A stretch of 64,000 nt of DNA from UBA970 sp049419605. GTDB taxonomy: Bacteria > Bacillota_I > Bacilli_A > RFN20 > CAG-826. The stretch is taken from assembly GCA_049419605.1 (NCBI GenBank), contig JBMSKF010000004.1, forward strand, positions 4,111-68,110, in the 5' to 3' direction. Made by a program: the position numbers and the translations under genes. Shown here one piece after another: positions 1 through 7,627 of this stretch. How positions within the stretch are numbered: position 1 is the stretch's first letter; every line of letters starts with the position of its first letter. The notes under the pieces were generated by a model that saw only the letters and a program-made list of their open reading frames with translations, was not told the origin of the DNA and ran no database searches.

Positions 1-2
1 AA

Positions 3-59
3 ACTAATACTTGGTTGATTGAAAAAGGACTTCAACCAATTCATTGGTCTAACACTTAA
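3..59 (+). CDS. 3' end of an upstream gene (partial)
   Basis: An open frame enters from the left edge and ends at TAA (57-59), giving a C-terminal peptide of 18 residues containing NTWLIEKGLQ and ending PIHWSNT. Two Trp codons and no stop are consistent with real coding sequence. Too little is present to name a family. The riboswitch of the next gene begins about 30 bases downstream. Confidence 0.4.
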   Translation, partial: TNTWLIEKGLQPIHWSNT

Positions 60-87
60 AATATTTTTTTTGATATAGTATTTTCAA

Positions 88-172
88 CGGGAGCTAAGTT
101 TGGCTTGGCTGAGAGGGTGTGCGATTCATACCGACCGGACCTGATCTAGGTAATGCTAGCGTAGGAAAGTAA
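88..172 (+). promoter_or_regulatory. TPP (thi-box) riboswitch
   Basis: The sequence shows the conserved TPP aptamer blocks: CTGAGA at 109-114 and ACCTGATCTAGGTAATG followed by CTAGCGTAGGAAAGT at about 139-170. Such aptamers bind thiamine pyrophosphate and shut off thiamine synthesis or uptake genes. An intrinsic terminator follows directly (185-208). A GCTAGC block at 155-160 inside the aptamer is repeated at 191-196 in the terminator and is self-complementary, so pairing between the two copies is a plausible antiterminator. A possible -10 box TATAGT lies at 74-79, without a clear -35, and would start transcription just before the aptamer. Confidence 0.95.
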
Positions 173-184
173 CAAAGTTTTGTT

Positions 185-208
185 ATCCTTGCTAGCCAAG
201 GATTTTTT
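185..208 (+). terminator. Riboswitch expression-platform terminator
   Basis: Stem ATCCTTG (185-191) and CAAGGAT (197-203) around loop CTAGC is followed by a run of T. It sits between the TPP aptamer and the thiT ribosome binding site, so the likely mechanism is transcription termination when TPP is bound. Confidence 0.85.
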
Positions 209-226
209 ATTTAAGGAGGTAAAAAA

Positions 227-778
227 ATGAAAAATCTAAGGCTGAATGTTCGTGAAATTGTGTTGATGGGAATGCTAGTTGCGCTGACGATTGTATTGGA
301 TATGGTCTTTAAAGTTTATCAACAAGCAAATGGAGGTTCTATCAATCTTGCGATGGTAGGTTTAGTCTTGATTAGCCTATCTTTTTCTTGGTGGAAAACT
401 TGGTTTGCGACGGCAATTGTTTTTGGATTATTGAGTTCAATCCTCGATGGGTATGTTGCATATTATCTTTTTGATTATGCTTTTGCGTTAAGTGGATTTT
501 TCCTAATTTCCATTTTTAGATTAAACATTTTACAAAAGAAGAACTTAAAAGGTTTACTGATTTTGTTGGGGACTTTCACACTGGCCTTTAGTTGGCGATT
601 AGTCATGCATATCATTTCAGGTGTGCTTTATTTTGAAGTCGATTGGCTTGGATCTTGGATTTATAATATTGGTTATTTATTCCCTTCATTTTTGCTATCC
701 ACATTTGCAGTAATCGTCCTATATTATTCGAATTTACTGACGATTATTCGCAATTTAACAACGCAAAAGATGATATAA
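227..778 (+). CDS. thiT: Thiamine transporter S component (ECF family, ThiT-like)
   Basis: A 183-residue integral membrane protein with about six hydrophobic segments, the usual size of ECF transporter substrate-binding (S) components. It should capture thiamine at the membrane and pass it through a shared EcfA-EcfA'-EcfT energising module, which is not encoded in this window. Support comes from the TPP riboswitch directly upstream and from ThiT-like features: an N-terminal MGMLVALTIVLD helix, an LVMHIISGVLYF segment resembling the conserved H-x-x-x-G region, and an aromatic-rich GSWIYNIGYLF stretch. The start ATG follows a strong AAGGAGGT site (213-220). Expression should fall when TPP is plentiful. 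Confidence 0.85.
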   Translation: MKNLRLNVREIVLMGMLVALTIVLDMVFKVYQQANGGSINLAMVGLVLISLSFSWWKTWFATAIVFGLLSSILDGYVAYYLFDYAFALSGFFLISIFRLNILQKKNLKGLLILLGTFTLAFSWRLVMHIISGVLYFEVDWLGSWIYNIGYLFPSFLLSTFAVIVLYYSNLLTIIRNLTTQKMI

Positions 779-801
779 TTTACCTGTTCAAAAGGTAAAA
801 A

Positions 802-1335
802 ATGTCAGTTAAAGGTAGTTGGTTAAAAATCCAAAGTTATAAACATGATGGTTCCTTGCATCGTTGCTGGGAACGGAATTATGTTCTGCTTGAAGACGAT
901 GATTTTTTTGTCACGGCAAATCATAAAACCAAAGTTACCGAGGCAAATGGCAGAAGATGGTTTTCTAAAGAACCTGCGATTTCTTTTTTTAGTAAACGCG
1001 ATTGGTTTAATGTGATTGGAATGATCAAGGATCGTGGTGTGGTTTTTTATGTCAACATCGCTTCACCCACTTTACTGCATCGCGGAATTTTAAAATATAT
1101 TGATTATGATCTAGATTACAAATTATTTCCTGATGGTTACATCATGAGTTTAGACGAACGGGAATTTGAAAAGCACAGTAAACGATATCAATATTCTGCT
1201 GAACTTAAAGATGTCCTTATTCGTTCTGCTGCCTTGTTATTTAAAAAGTTACAAGATCGAGATTATCCATTTCAAATGCATCGTATTCAAGAATTGTTTC
1301 AACAATTTATCAAGGAAAAGAAATTTTTATTCTAA
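802..1335 (+). CDS. DUF402 nucleoside tri-/diphosphate phosphatase
   Basis: A 177-residue protein with the DUF402 fold of small Gram-positive Ntdp phosphatases (Bacillus YgaC and its staphylococcal relative), which hydrolyse nucleoside tri- and diphosphates. Recognisable family features are the N-terminal GSLHRCWERNYVL, the segment EPAISFFSKRDWFNV, and the acidic metal-binding part FYVNIASP followed by DYDLDYKLFPDG. The stop codon overlaps the tsaE start by one base (1335), so it is translationally coupled to the t6A cluster. Upstream there is only a 23-base gap to thiT with a TATAAT-like box (774-779). The exact substrate cannot be told from sequence. Confidence 0.8.
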   Translation: MSVKGSWLKIQSYKHDGSLHRCWERNYVLLEDDDFFVTANHKTKVTEANGRRWFSKEPAISFFSKRDWFNVIGMIKDRGVVFYVNIASPTLLHRGILKYIDYDLDYKLFPDGYIMSLDEREFEKHSKRYQYSAELKDVLIRSAALLFKKLQDRDYPFQMHRIQELFQQFIKEKKFLF

Positions 1336-1763
1336 TGAAACAATCTTTTGAACTTCGTCGTATTGAAGACATTCAACCCTTTGTTAACGCCATCATGCCT
1401 TGGTTAACGTTGGGGACACTGGTGACCTTGCAAGGGCCATTAGGGGTTGGTAAAACTACGCTTGTACAAGCAATCGCAAAACAATTAGGTGTCTTCAATC
1501 GCATCAGTTCACCAACCTTTACCATTATGAAAATGTATCCTTTAGAACGCCTAAATGGTCGATTACTCCATGTGGATGCTTATCGATTAGAAACACAAAC
1601 TTCGATTGGTTTAGAAGATGAAATGGGTGAAGACACCATTACCATGATTGAATGGCCAGAAAAATTAAACCCATTACCTTTTTCTAAAAAAATAGTCCAT
1701 CTAACATTACGGTTTAAAGATGAACAAACTCGACAAGTTGATGTAGAGACGGTGACGTTATGA
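1335..1763 (+). CDS. tsaE: tRNA t6A threonylcarbamoyl biosynthesis ATPase TsaE
   Basis: A 142-residue P-loop ATPase that works with TsaB and TsaD to place threonylcarbamoyl on A37 of ANN-decoding tRNAs. The Walker A motif GPLGVGKTT is at residues 34-42. The family signature SSPTFTIM and the switch-like HVDAYRLE and MIEWPEKL segments follow in the expected order. It begins at the last base of the preceding stop and overlaps tsaB by four bases, so the cluster is one operon. Length is typical for TsaE. Confidence 0.95.
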   Translation: MKQSFELRRIEDIQPFVNAIMPWLTLGTLVTLQGPLGVGKTTLVQAIAKQLGVFNRISSPTFTIMKMYPLERLNGRLLHVDAYRLETQTSIGLEDEMGEDTITMIEWPEKLNPLPFSKKIVHLTLRFKDEQTRQVDVETVTL

Positions 1764-2347
1764 AACCTTCACTTAAACTCATTTTGGATTCAAGCACTCC
1801 GACTTTATTTCTTGGTTTAATCCAAGGAGACCATATTCTAGGTCACCATGTCGAAGTTCTTGATCGTCAACATGCGGAATGGATGTTACCAAGGATTATT
1901 CAATTTCTGAATCGTTGGCAACTTCAACTTGCTGACATTACCGATGTCATCGTAGGTCATGGTCCTGGATCTTTTACAGGTGTGCGTTTATCTTTAACCT
2001 TAATCAAAACGTTAGCCTTACTTCAACCCTTACAAGTTTATCCCATTAACACCCTTCATTTATATGCATTTCATTCACCCGTGATCATGTTACTTGATGC
2101 GCGTGGAGGGCGACATTATGTTGCAGTCTATCAAGGAAGCAAAGCGTTAATTGCTCCCCACATTGTGAATGAAACGGCCTTAAGTGAAATCAAAGAACAA
2201 TTTCCTAATGTTAAATCGATGACCATTAGTGACGCTATTCAAGAACCTGAAGCGGTATTACAACATCTTTTAAAAATGAATAATTCAATGATTCCTATCA
2301 AGGATATTCAAACCTTGAATCCGCTTTACTTAAAGGATTTGTTATGA
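1760..2347 (+). CDS. tsaB: tRNA t6A biosynthesis protein TsaB
   Basis: A 195-residue ASKHA-fold protein, an inactive-looking paralogue of TsaD that forms the TsaB-TsaD heterodimer scaffold of the t6A complex. The N-terminal LILDSSTPTLFLGLI phosphate-binding strand and the hallmark GHGPGSFTGVRLS (from residue 66) identify the family. It is a little shorter than the roughly 220-230 residues common in other bacteria, mainly at the C-terminus. It overlaps tsaE (ATGA-type overlap at 1760-1763) and rimI (2344-2347), indicating coupled translation. Confidence 0.93.
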   Translation: MKPSLKLILDSSTPTLFLGLIQGDHILGHHVEVLDRQHAEWMLPRIIQFLNRWQLQLADITDVIVGHGPGSFTGVRLSLTLIKTLALLQPLQVYPINTLHLYAFHSPVIMLLDARGGRHYVAVYQGSKALIAPHIVNETALSEIKEQFPNVKSMTISDAIQEPEAVLQHLLKMNNSMIPIKDIQTLNPLYLKDLL

Positions 2348-2778
2348 CCATACGACCAGCGACTCAAGCAGATTTACCAATGATACTGAAAATTGAAAAA
2401 CTTTCATTTGCTTCACCATGGACAGAAGCACATTTTCAATATGAACTTCAAGAAAATCCTTATGCTTATGTTTTGGTTGCAGAAGCAGAGGGACATCTTG
2501 TTGGCTATATCGATTTTTGGATTACCTTTCAGCAAGCTCAAATTAATAATCTTGCAGTAGCCCCTACACTCCGTCAACATGGCATTGGAAAAATGATTTT
2601 ACTTGATGCAATGGACCGTATCAAAAAAGCAAACTGTGAATCGATTACATTAGAAGTGAGAGTGAGTAATCACATTGCTCAGCAGTTATATCGTAAGCAA
2701 GGATTTCAAATTCTGTTAACGAAACCCAAATATTATGCGGATGGTGAAGATGCCTATCTGATGGAGAAAAGGTTATGA
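2344..2778 (+). CDS. rimI: Ribosomal protein S18-alanine N-acetyltransferase RimI (GNAT)
   Basis: A 144-residue GNAT acetyltransferase. The acetyl-CoA binding loop RQHGIG (77-82) follows the strand INNLAVAP, and the C-terminal part has the family's LYRKQGF and YYADGEDAYLM. Position between tsaB and tsaD, with four-base overlaps on both sides, is the classic place of rimI in Firmicutes. RimI acetylates the N-terminal alanine of S18 in E. coli; substrate here is inferred from context and similarity. Confidence 0.88.
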   Translation: MTIRPATQADLPMILKIEKLSFASPWTEAHFQYELQENPYAYVLVAEAEGHLVGYIDFWITFQQAQINNLAVAPTLRQHGIGKMILLDAMDRIKKANCESITLEVRVSNHIAQQLYRKQGFQILLTKPKYYADGEDAYLMEKRL

Positions 2779-3791
2779 AACCAACCTATATTTTAGGAAT
2801 TGAAACAAGTTGTGATGAAACCTCGATTGCCATCGTCGATGGCGAAAAGGTTTTAAGTCATGTCACTGCTTCTCAAATTAAACAGCATCAAGCTTTTGGA
2901 GGTGTCTTTCCTGAACTTGCTTCGCGATTGCACACTGAAAATATTGGTTATGTGCTTCAAACCGCGATGAACGAGGCGAAACTTTCTTATGAAGATTTAT
3001 CTGCAATTGCTGTGACCAAAGGACCAGGTCTTATTGGCGCCCTTCACATTGGTTTACAAAGTGCAAAAATGCTTGCAGCAAGATTGAATATCCCCCTCAT
3101 TGGAGTTCACCATCATGCTGCGCATCTTGAAGCTGCAAGGTTTGTTCAACCGATTCAATATCCTGCGCTTGGTTTGATCGTCAGTGGTGGGCATACTGAA
3201 CTTGTTTATATGCCAAAGCCTTTGCAATATGAATTAATCGGTCAAACCCAAGATGATGCGGTTGGAGAATCGTATGATAAAGTCGCTCGCATGATTGGCT
3301 TAGCGTATCCTGGCGGACCTATCATTGACCAATTGGCACAATCTGGATCCCCACAATATGTATTGCCTTTACCAAAGGCTACTGGGGTTTTTGATTTTTC
3401 ATATTCTGGTTTAAAAACTGCTGTGCAAACGCTCATTCAAAAAGAACAACAAGCAAAGCGAGATTTGAACGTGCAAAATTTAAGTTATGCTTTTCAACAA
3501 TTGGTCATACAAACGTTAATCGATAAACTTAAACTTGCCTTGCAAACCTATCACGTGAAATCCGTGATGATAGGTGGAGGTGTTTCTTTAAATCGAGAAT
3601 TAAGAAAGCAGGCCAATCTTCTTGCAACTGAATCGAAAATACCGATCATTTTTCCACCCGCCTGGGCTTGTACGGATAATGGTGCCATGATTGCCTTATT
3701 GGGAAGTGAAATGTTAAAAGCAGGCATGGTATCGTCACTAGATCTTGGTGTTGATCCCTCCTGGGAAATCCAAGCAAGCAGTCAAAAGTAA
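2775..3791 (+). CDS. tsaD: tRNA N6-adenosine threonylcarbamoyltransferase TsaD
   Basis: A 338-residue ASKHA metalloprotein that transfers the threonylcarbamoyl group from TC-AMP to A37 of tRNA. The N-terminal GIETSCDETSIAIV, the metal-binding HHHAAHLEA (112-120), the SGGHTELVY strand and the C-terminal GVSLNRELR and CTDNGAMIA motifs are all present, so the catalytic site looks complete. It is the last gene of the overlapping tsaE-tsaB-rimI-tsaD run. A possible -10 box for asnS starts just after its stop. Confidence 0.97.
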   Translation: MKPTYILGIETSCDETSIAIVDGEKVLSHVTASQIKQHQAFGGVFPELASRLHTENIGYVLQTAMNEAKLSYEDLSAIAVTKGPGLIGALHIGLQSAKMLAARLNIPLIGVHHHAAHLEAARFVQPIQYPALGLIVSGGHTELVYMPKPLQYELIGQTQDDAVGESYDKVARMIGLAYPGGPIIDQLAQSGSPQYVLPLPKATGVFDFSYSGLKTAVQTLIQKEQQAKRDLNVQNLSYAFQQLVIQTLIDKLKLALQTYHVKSVMIGGGVSLNRELRKQANLLATESKIPIIFPPAWACTDNGAMIALLGSEMLKAGMVSSLDLGVDPSWEIQASSQK

Positions 3792-3797
3792 ATAAGT

Positions 3798-3803
3798 TAT
3801 AAT
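3798..3803 (+). promoter_or_regulatory. Possible -10 box for asnS
   Basis: A perfect TATAAT lies in the 38-base gap between tsaD and asnS, 26 bases before the asnS ATG. No good -35 box is visible at the right spacing, so promoter activity is a guess. No T-box leader fits in this short gap. Confidence 0.35.
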
Positions 3804-3829
3804 ATCATTACAAAAAGTAGGATAACCAT

Positions 3830-5209
3830 ATGAAACAAACGCATCATATTCGCGCCCTTTATCGTCAAGTTCAAAGCCAATCTTTAACTGACCAATTACC
3901 AGTTATTTTATCTGGCTGGATCCGTACCAATCGCCAAAATGGTGCTATTGGATTCATTGAATTGAATGATGGAAGTTTCTTTCGAAATGTGCAACTTGTT
4001 TATCACCAAAATTTAGGACCGCAATTTGATACCTTAGCCAAATGTGGAACAGGTGTCGCCCTAACCATCAAGGGATTGATTCATTTAACACCTACCAATA
4101 AACAACCTTTTGAGGTCGTAATTGAATCCTTTGAAATTGTTGGATCTGCTCCAGAAGATTATCCATTACAAAAGAAACGACATGGTTTTGACTTCTTAAG
4201 AGAGATTGCTCATTTGAGACCAAGAACCAATACCTTTACCGCGATGTTTCGCTTACGTTCTGTGATGTCGATGGCGATTCACCAATTTTTTCAAGATCGT
4301 GATTTTGTTTATGTGCATACCCCCATCATTACTGGAAACGATGCTGAAGGTGCTGGGCAAGTTTTCCAAGCCATTGTCGATCAAAAGAAGCCCAATGATT
4401 TTTTTAATAAACCAGCATCCTTAACAGTCTCAGGGCAGTTGCATGTTGAGGCGTTTGCTCTTGCTTTTAAAGATGTGTATACCTTCGGACCAACCTTCCG
4501 CGCAGAACCTAGTAATACCACTCGACATGCTTCAGAATTTTGGATGATTGAACCAGAAATTTCATTTGCAGATTTACATGATGACATGAATTTAATTGAA
4601 GATTGCGTGAAGTATTGTTTAGATTATGCTTTCAAACATGCCCCTGAAGAAATGGCATTCTTTAATCAATTTATTGATACGACCCTCGTTCAACGATTAC
4701 AAACGGTTCGCCAAAAACCCTTTCAAAGAATGACCTATACCGATGCGATAACTGCCTTACAAAAAGCAGTCCAAGAGGGTGTTGAGTTCGCATACAAAAA
4801 TATCAAATGGGGAATGGATTTACAAACTGAACATGAACGTTACCTATCAGAAACGATTGCGAAAGGTCCAGTTTTTATCATCAATTATCCTAAAGAAATC
4901 AAAGCATTTTATATGCGTTTAAATGATGATGGTAAAACCGTTGCCGCCTGTGATTTACTTGTCCCACAAGTCGGTGAACTTGTTGGCGGATCTCAACGAG
5001 AAGAACGCTTAGATTTATTAGAAAAGAAAATGATTGAACACGGAAATAAACAAGGATTAGAATGGTATTTAGATCTTCGTAAATATGGTGGAGTCCCTCA
5101 TGCTGGGTTTGGCATTGGTTTTGATCGATTATTGATGTACTTAACAGGCGTTAATAATATTCGTGATACTCAACCTTATCCACGAACACCAGGTTCCTTG
5201 TTATACTAA
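3830..5209 (+). CDS. asnS: Asparaginyl-tRNA synthetase
   Basis: A 459-residue class IIb synthetase that charges tRNA-Asn. The N-terminal OB-fold anticodon-binding domain starts with SGWIRTNR (about residues 28-35). Motif 2 FRAEPSNTTRHASEF (from about residue 223) and motif 3 GIGFDRLLMYLTG near the C-terminus mark the catalytic core. The residues around the amino-acid pocket (AEPSNTTRH) suit AsnRS rather than AspRS. A dedicated AsnRS means GatCAB encoded downstream is probably needed for Gln-tRNA only, unless tRNA-Asn is also transamidated. Confidence 0.95.
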   Translation: MKQTHHIRALYRQVQSQSLTDQLPVILSGWIRTNRQNGAIGFIELNDGSFFRNVQLVYHQNLGPQFDTLAKCGTGVALTIKGLIHLTPTNKQPFEVVIESFEIVGSAPEDYPLQKKRHGFDFLREIAHLRPRTNTFTAMFRLRSVMSMAIHQFFQDRDFVYVHTPIITGNDAEGAGQVFQAIVDQKKPNDFFNKPASLTVSGQLHVEAFALAFKDVYTFGPTFRAEPSNTTRHASEFWMIEPEISFADLHDDMNLIEDCVKYCLDYAFKHAPEEMAFFNQFIDTTLVQRLQTVRQKPFQRMTYTDAITALQKAVQEGVEFAYKNIKWGMDLQTEHERYLSETIAKGPVFIINYPKEIKAFYMRLNDDGKTVAACDLLVPQVGELVGGSQREERLDLLEKKMIEHGNKQGLEWYLDLRKYGGVPHAGFGIGFDRLLMYLTGVNNIRDTQPYPRTPGSLLY

Positions 5210-5216
5210 AATAAAT

Positions 5217-5393
5217 ATGTTTGAAGAACCACTCGAAGAGAATATCCAACAAGATTTAGAAAAAGAAGCCTACGAAAGAAAAAAAATTTCATTAAGGCGA
5301 ATGACTATTTTCATATGGATTGTGAATGTTGGTTTGGCCATTTATGTGGTCACCCAAATCATTGCCTATGTGGAACGAATATTAAATTCTTAA
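5217..5393 (+). CDS. Small single-pass membrane protein (unknown)
   Basis: A 58-residue protein starting at ATG 5217, eight bases after the asnS stop: an acidic N-terminus (MFEEPLEENIQQDLEKE), a basic patch (RKKISLRR), then one hydrophobic segment IFIWIVNVGLAIYVVTQII. The charge pattern suggests an N-in membrane anchor. No family is recognised. Its stop overlaps the stop of the convergent minus-strand gene (5390-5393), leaving no space for a terminator. There is no convincing ribosome site; a TAAAAT box lies four bases before the start. Confidence 0.5.
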   Translation: MFEEPLEENIQQDLEKEAYERKKISLRRMTIFIWIVNVGLAIYVVTQIIAYVERILNS

Positions 5394-6031
5394 AGTTTTT
5401 TAGCAACGTCATCTAAATTTTTCATAAAGATTTGATTGCGTTTATTTTGGATTCTTAAGGTTCTACCAATCAATGCGAGTGTTGCTCTCATTAAGAGTAA
5501 TCCCCCAAAAAGGCTTAATAAAAAGATCACATAAGAAATCGTTGCCTCCGGAACAAATCTAGGCACATTTAATAATGTGGGCCAATCGGAAATAATATTC
5601 AGCCCAAAGAAATTACTTGTAGGAATATTTGCCCAATCGAAAATTGGGAAAATAGTATTAAAGCCACGTGTTTCGTAATCCAATAAGTCTTGGATCAATG
5701 TGGGGTCATTCATCAAGGTCATATAACCAAATAGAATACCTAACATGATTCCAATGGTTAAAAGGGCCCAAAAGTAGTCTTTGAAAGCTTGTCGATGACT
5801 TTTTTTATAAGCAATTTTTGCGAATTCTTTTGGGGTGTTCACTGTACGCGTTTCATAGATTTTCCAAGTTTCAGCATCCACTTGATCACCATATTTTTTA
5901 ATTAACGTTTCAAAGAACCAACCAATCCCACCGATGAGGGCAAGCGATAATAATACCAATGCAATGATTAAATATAGTAATTCTAATCGCTGGTTAATGC
6001 TTGGTGTTGGTGTGGTAAAAATTAACATCAT
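5390..6031 (-). CDS. Multi-pass membrane protein, unknown
   Basis: A 213-residue protein with four predicted hydrophobic segments: LLYLIIALVLLSLALIGGIG near the N-terminus, LLTIGIMLGILFGYM in the middle, and a C-terminal SYVIFLLSLFGGLLLM followed by a basic tail. A cytosolic loop between the first two is polar and Lys-rich. I do not recognise the family. Its start overlaps the stop of the preceding small membrane gene by four bases (6028-6031), so the three minus-strand genes appear to be one operon. It ends by overlapping the stop of the opposite-strand gene. Confidence 0.6.
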   Translation of the reverse strand: MMLIFTTPTPSINQRLELLYLIIALVLLSLALIGGIGWFFETLIKKYGDQVDAETWKIYETRTVNTPKEFAKIAYKKSHRQAFKDYFWALLTIGIMLGILFGYMTLMNDPTLIQDLLDYETRGFNTIFPIFDWANIPTSNFFGLNIISDWPTLLNVPRFVPEATISYVIFLLSLFGGLLLMRATLALIGRTLRIQNKRNQIFMKNLDDVAKKL

Positions 6032-6324
6032 TTCGTTCCTGTTGGCGCAGTGGGAATGGCGGGTACACCAGATTCTGCTTTATGCGTATTCGGTGTTTGC
6101 TTCATCATAAATTGATAACGTTTATGGGCAACTAAATCTTCCGGGAACGGAGTAAAGACTCCTCGGCCAGAGAAAAATAAATAAATGGATTTCATCGAAA
6201 CACCAATAAAAATAATCAAACCATACGTCAAAAATAATCCAAAAACGAACAGAATCAAAGGTGAAGAAACGAGGTAAAGGGCACCCAATGCAATCCGTTT
6301 AAATAATTTAACAATGATATCCAT
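6028..6324 (-). CDS. Small membrane protein, unknown
   Basis: A 98-residue protein with an N-terminal hydrophobic stretch (LYLVSSPLILFVFGLFLTYG) followed by a second hydrophobic part (LIIFIGVSMKSIYLFF) and a Pro/Thr-rich C-terminal tail ending PAIPTAPTGTK. No family is recognised. It sits between two larger membrane-protein genes with a five-base gap on one side and a four-base overlap on the other, implying co-translation and a possible shared complex. Confidence 0.55.
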   Translation of the reverse strand: MDIIVKLFKRIALGALYLVSSPLILFVFGLFLTYGLIIFIGVSMKSIYLFFSGRGVFTPFPEDLVAHKRYQFMMKQTPNTHKAESGVPAIPTAPTGTK

Positions 6325-6328
6325 GCAT

Positions 6329-7231
6329 TTATATTAAAGCATTTTGATGCTTTTGGGTTAATGAGTTGTATATCCCAATCATTAAAGGAAATAATGAAAG
6401 AAATAAAACAGAAAAAATACGATAAGGGCCTTCTAAAACAGAACTTAGGATGGCATTGATAAATGGATAGAGTACTAAGCCGAACATTAAAATATACACC
6501 GCATAACCTGAAGGTTTCATAAAGAAATACACATAGCTATATATCGTGAAAAGAGCTAAGGGACCCAAGCCAAAAAAACCTAAATTTGGAAAGAATAGAG
6601 TTGAAAAAAAAGTAAAAACAAACAGGATATTAAAGAAAATGAATTCAAATTTTGAAAAATGAAGTTGATAGTGAATGGGTAAATGAAATCTTTCAATCAA
6701 GGGAAAGATTAATAATAATCCAATCAAGACCTGCAATAATGCCACTGTGTAAATAAGGATTGGATCTAAGACAATCACGGAACTAGTTCGATCTAAATTT
6801 AGAAATTGATAAATAATACTCAATAAATCCAGTTGATAAAGCTGTAAGGTGATGAATTGAATGAAATTTAGAAGGCTAAACTGAAAAAAGGAAAGAATGA
6901 TTAGCAGAGATAATAAGGTTGTCTTTTTTTTAAATGCCAGACCATAACCCATTCCTAGTATCCAATTTGGAAGGGTATAAAATAAGACCATTTCTATGAA
7001 GGGTTGAATAAGTAATAACGTTAAAAAGAAGTAAGTCAGTGAATAAATTAAAAAACCTTTCCAATCTACCATTAGGTAAACCATCAAGGTGATAAATGGC
7101 ATGAAATAAGTGATCCAATAGCCAATAAAAGGAAACGTTGCATTTAACCACAAAATCATCACTTGTATTCCACTCATCATGGCAATCCAAGCGAGAATTT
7201 GATTTGGTTTTTGTAAATAGAACCTATTCAT
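6329..7231 (-). CDS. Polytopic membrane protein, possibly DUF2232/YybS-like
   Basis: A 300-residue, very hydrophobic protein with about eight membrane segments and short loops. The layout of the N-terminal half, with a proline-containing helix (FMPFITLMVYLMVDW), then LPNWILGMGYGLAFKKK, resembles the DUF2232/YybS family of Gram-positive bacteria and more loosely ECF S components. This is a pattern-level resemblance only. It heads the three-gene minus-strand membrane operon; a weak AGGT site lies five bases before the ATG. Its start codon is only eight bases from the divergent ORF at 7240. Confidence 0.5.
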   Translation of the reverse strand: MNRFYLQKPNQILAWIAMMSGIQVMILWLNATFPFIGYWITYFMPFITLMVYLMVDWKGFLIYSLTYFFLTLLLIQPFIEMVLFYTLPNWILGMGYGLAFKKKTTLLSLLIILSFFQFSLLNFIQFITLQLYQLDLLSIIYQFLNLDRTSSVIVLDPILIYTVALLQVLIGLLLIFPLIERFHLPIHYQLHFSKFEFIFFNILFVFTFFSTLFFPNLGFFGLGPLALFTIYSYVYFFMKPSGYAVYILMFGLVLYPFINAILSSVLEGPYRIFSVLFLSLFPLMIGIYNSLTQKHQNALI

Positions 7232-7239
7232 AATTACCT

Positions 7240-7566
7240 ATGAGTAAAAAAAGTTTTATTTCAGTATGGATGTGGTTAATCGTAGAATGCTTCACGGGTA
7301 GTTTGTTTATTAATTCAAGTTTAACATTTTCACAACCAAGAAAAGATATTTTAGATATTACTTTATACTTACTTCCAAACTGTCCGCATGCATTAGAAGT
7401 TTTACCGGTTCTTGAAAAGTGGACAGAATCTGAGAATTTACCTCGGTTGCATACCTTAGCACCCACACCTTACTACCCTTCACCTACTTTAAGAGTCGAT
7501 TATAGAGAATATGGTGTAAATTATATCGGTAAAAACGAGATTTTTAGTTTAATCAATTCTTCCTAA
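7240..7566 (+). CDS. Thioredoxin/glutaredoxin-fold-like small protein
   Basis: A 108-residue reading frame. Residues from about 40 look like the start of a thioredoxin fold: DITLYLLPNCPHALEVLPVLEKW, where a β-strand leads into an N-C-P-H-A turn in place of the usual C-x-x-C. Later SPTLRVDYREYGVNYIG resembles the Pro loop and following strand of glutaredoxin-like (DUF836-type) proteins. Only one cysteine remains at the active-site turn. The first 35 residues are hydrophobic and may be an uncleaved signal or may not be translated; no ribosome site is visible, but CATAAT lies five bases before the ATG. The start is uncertain. Confidence 0.45.
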   Translation: MSKKSFISVWMWLIVECFTGSLFINSSLTFSQPRKDILDITLYLLPNCPHALEVLPVLEKWTESENLPRLHTLAPTPYYPSPTLRVDYREYGVNYIGKNEIFSLINSS

Positions 7567-7627
7567 TGAACCTAATTTTCATAGTATTTATGTCGTTAAT
7601 TTGGTAAAATTTATTGAATAAAAAGCA

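Noticed and set aside
1166..1351. A 61-residue frame inside the DUF402 gene
   Set aside because: It is an out-of-frame shadow of a clearly conserved gene.
3792..3829. T-box leader before asnS
   Set aside because: The gap is 38 bases, too short for a T-box, and no T-box consensus is present. The same holds for cysS (four-base gap).
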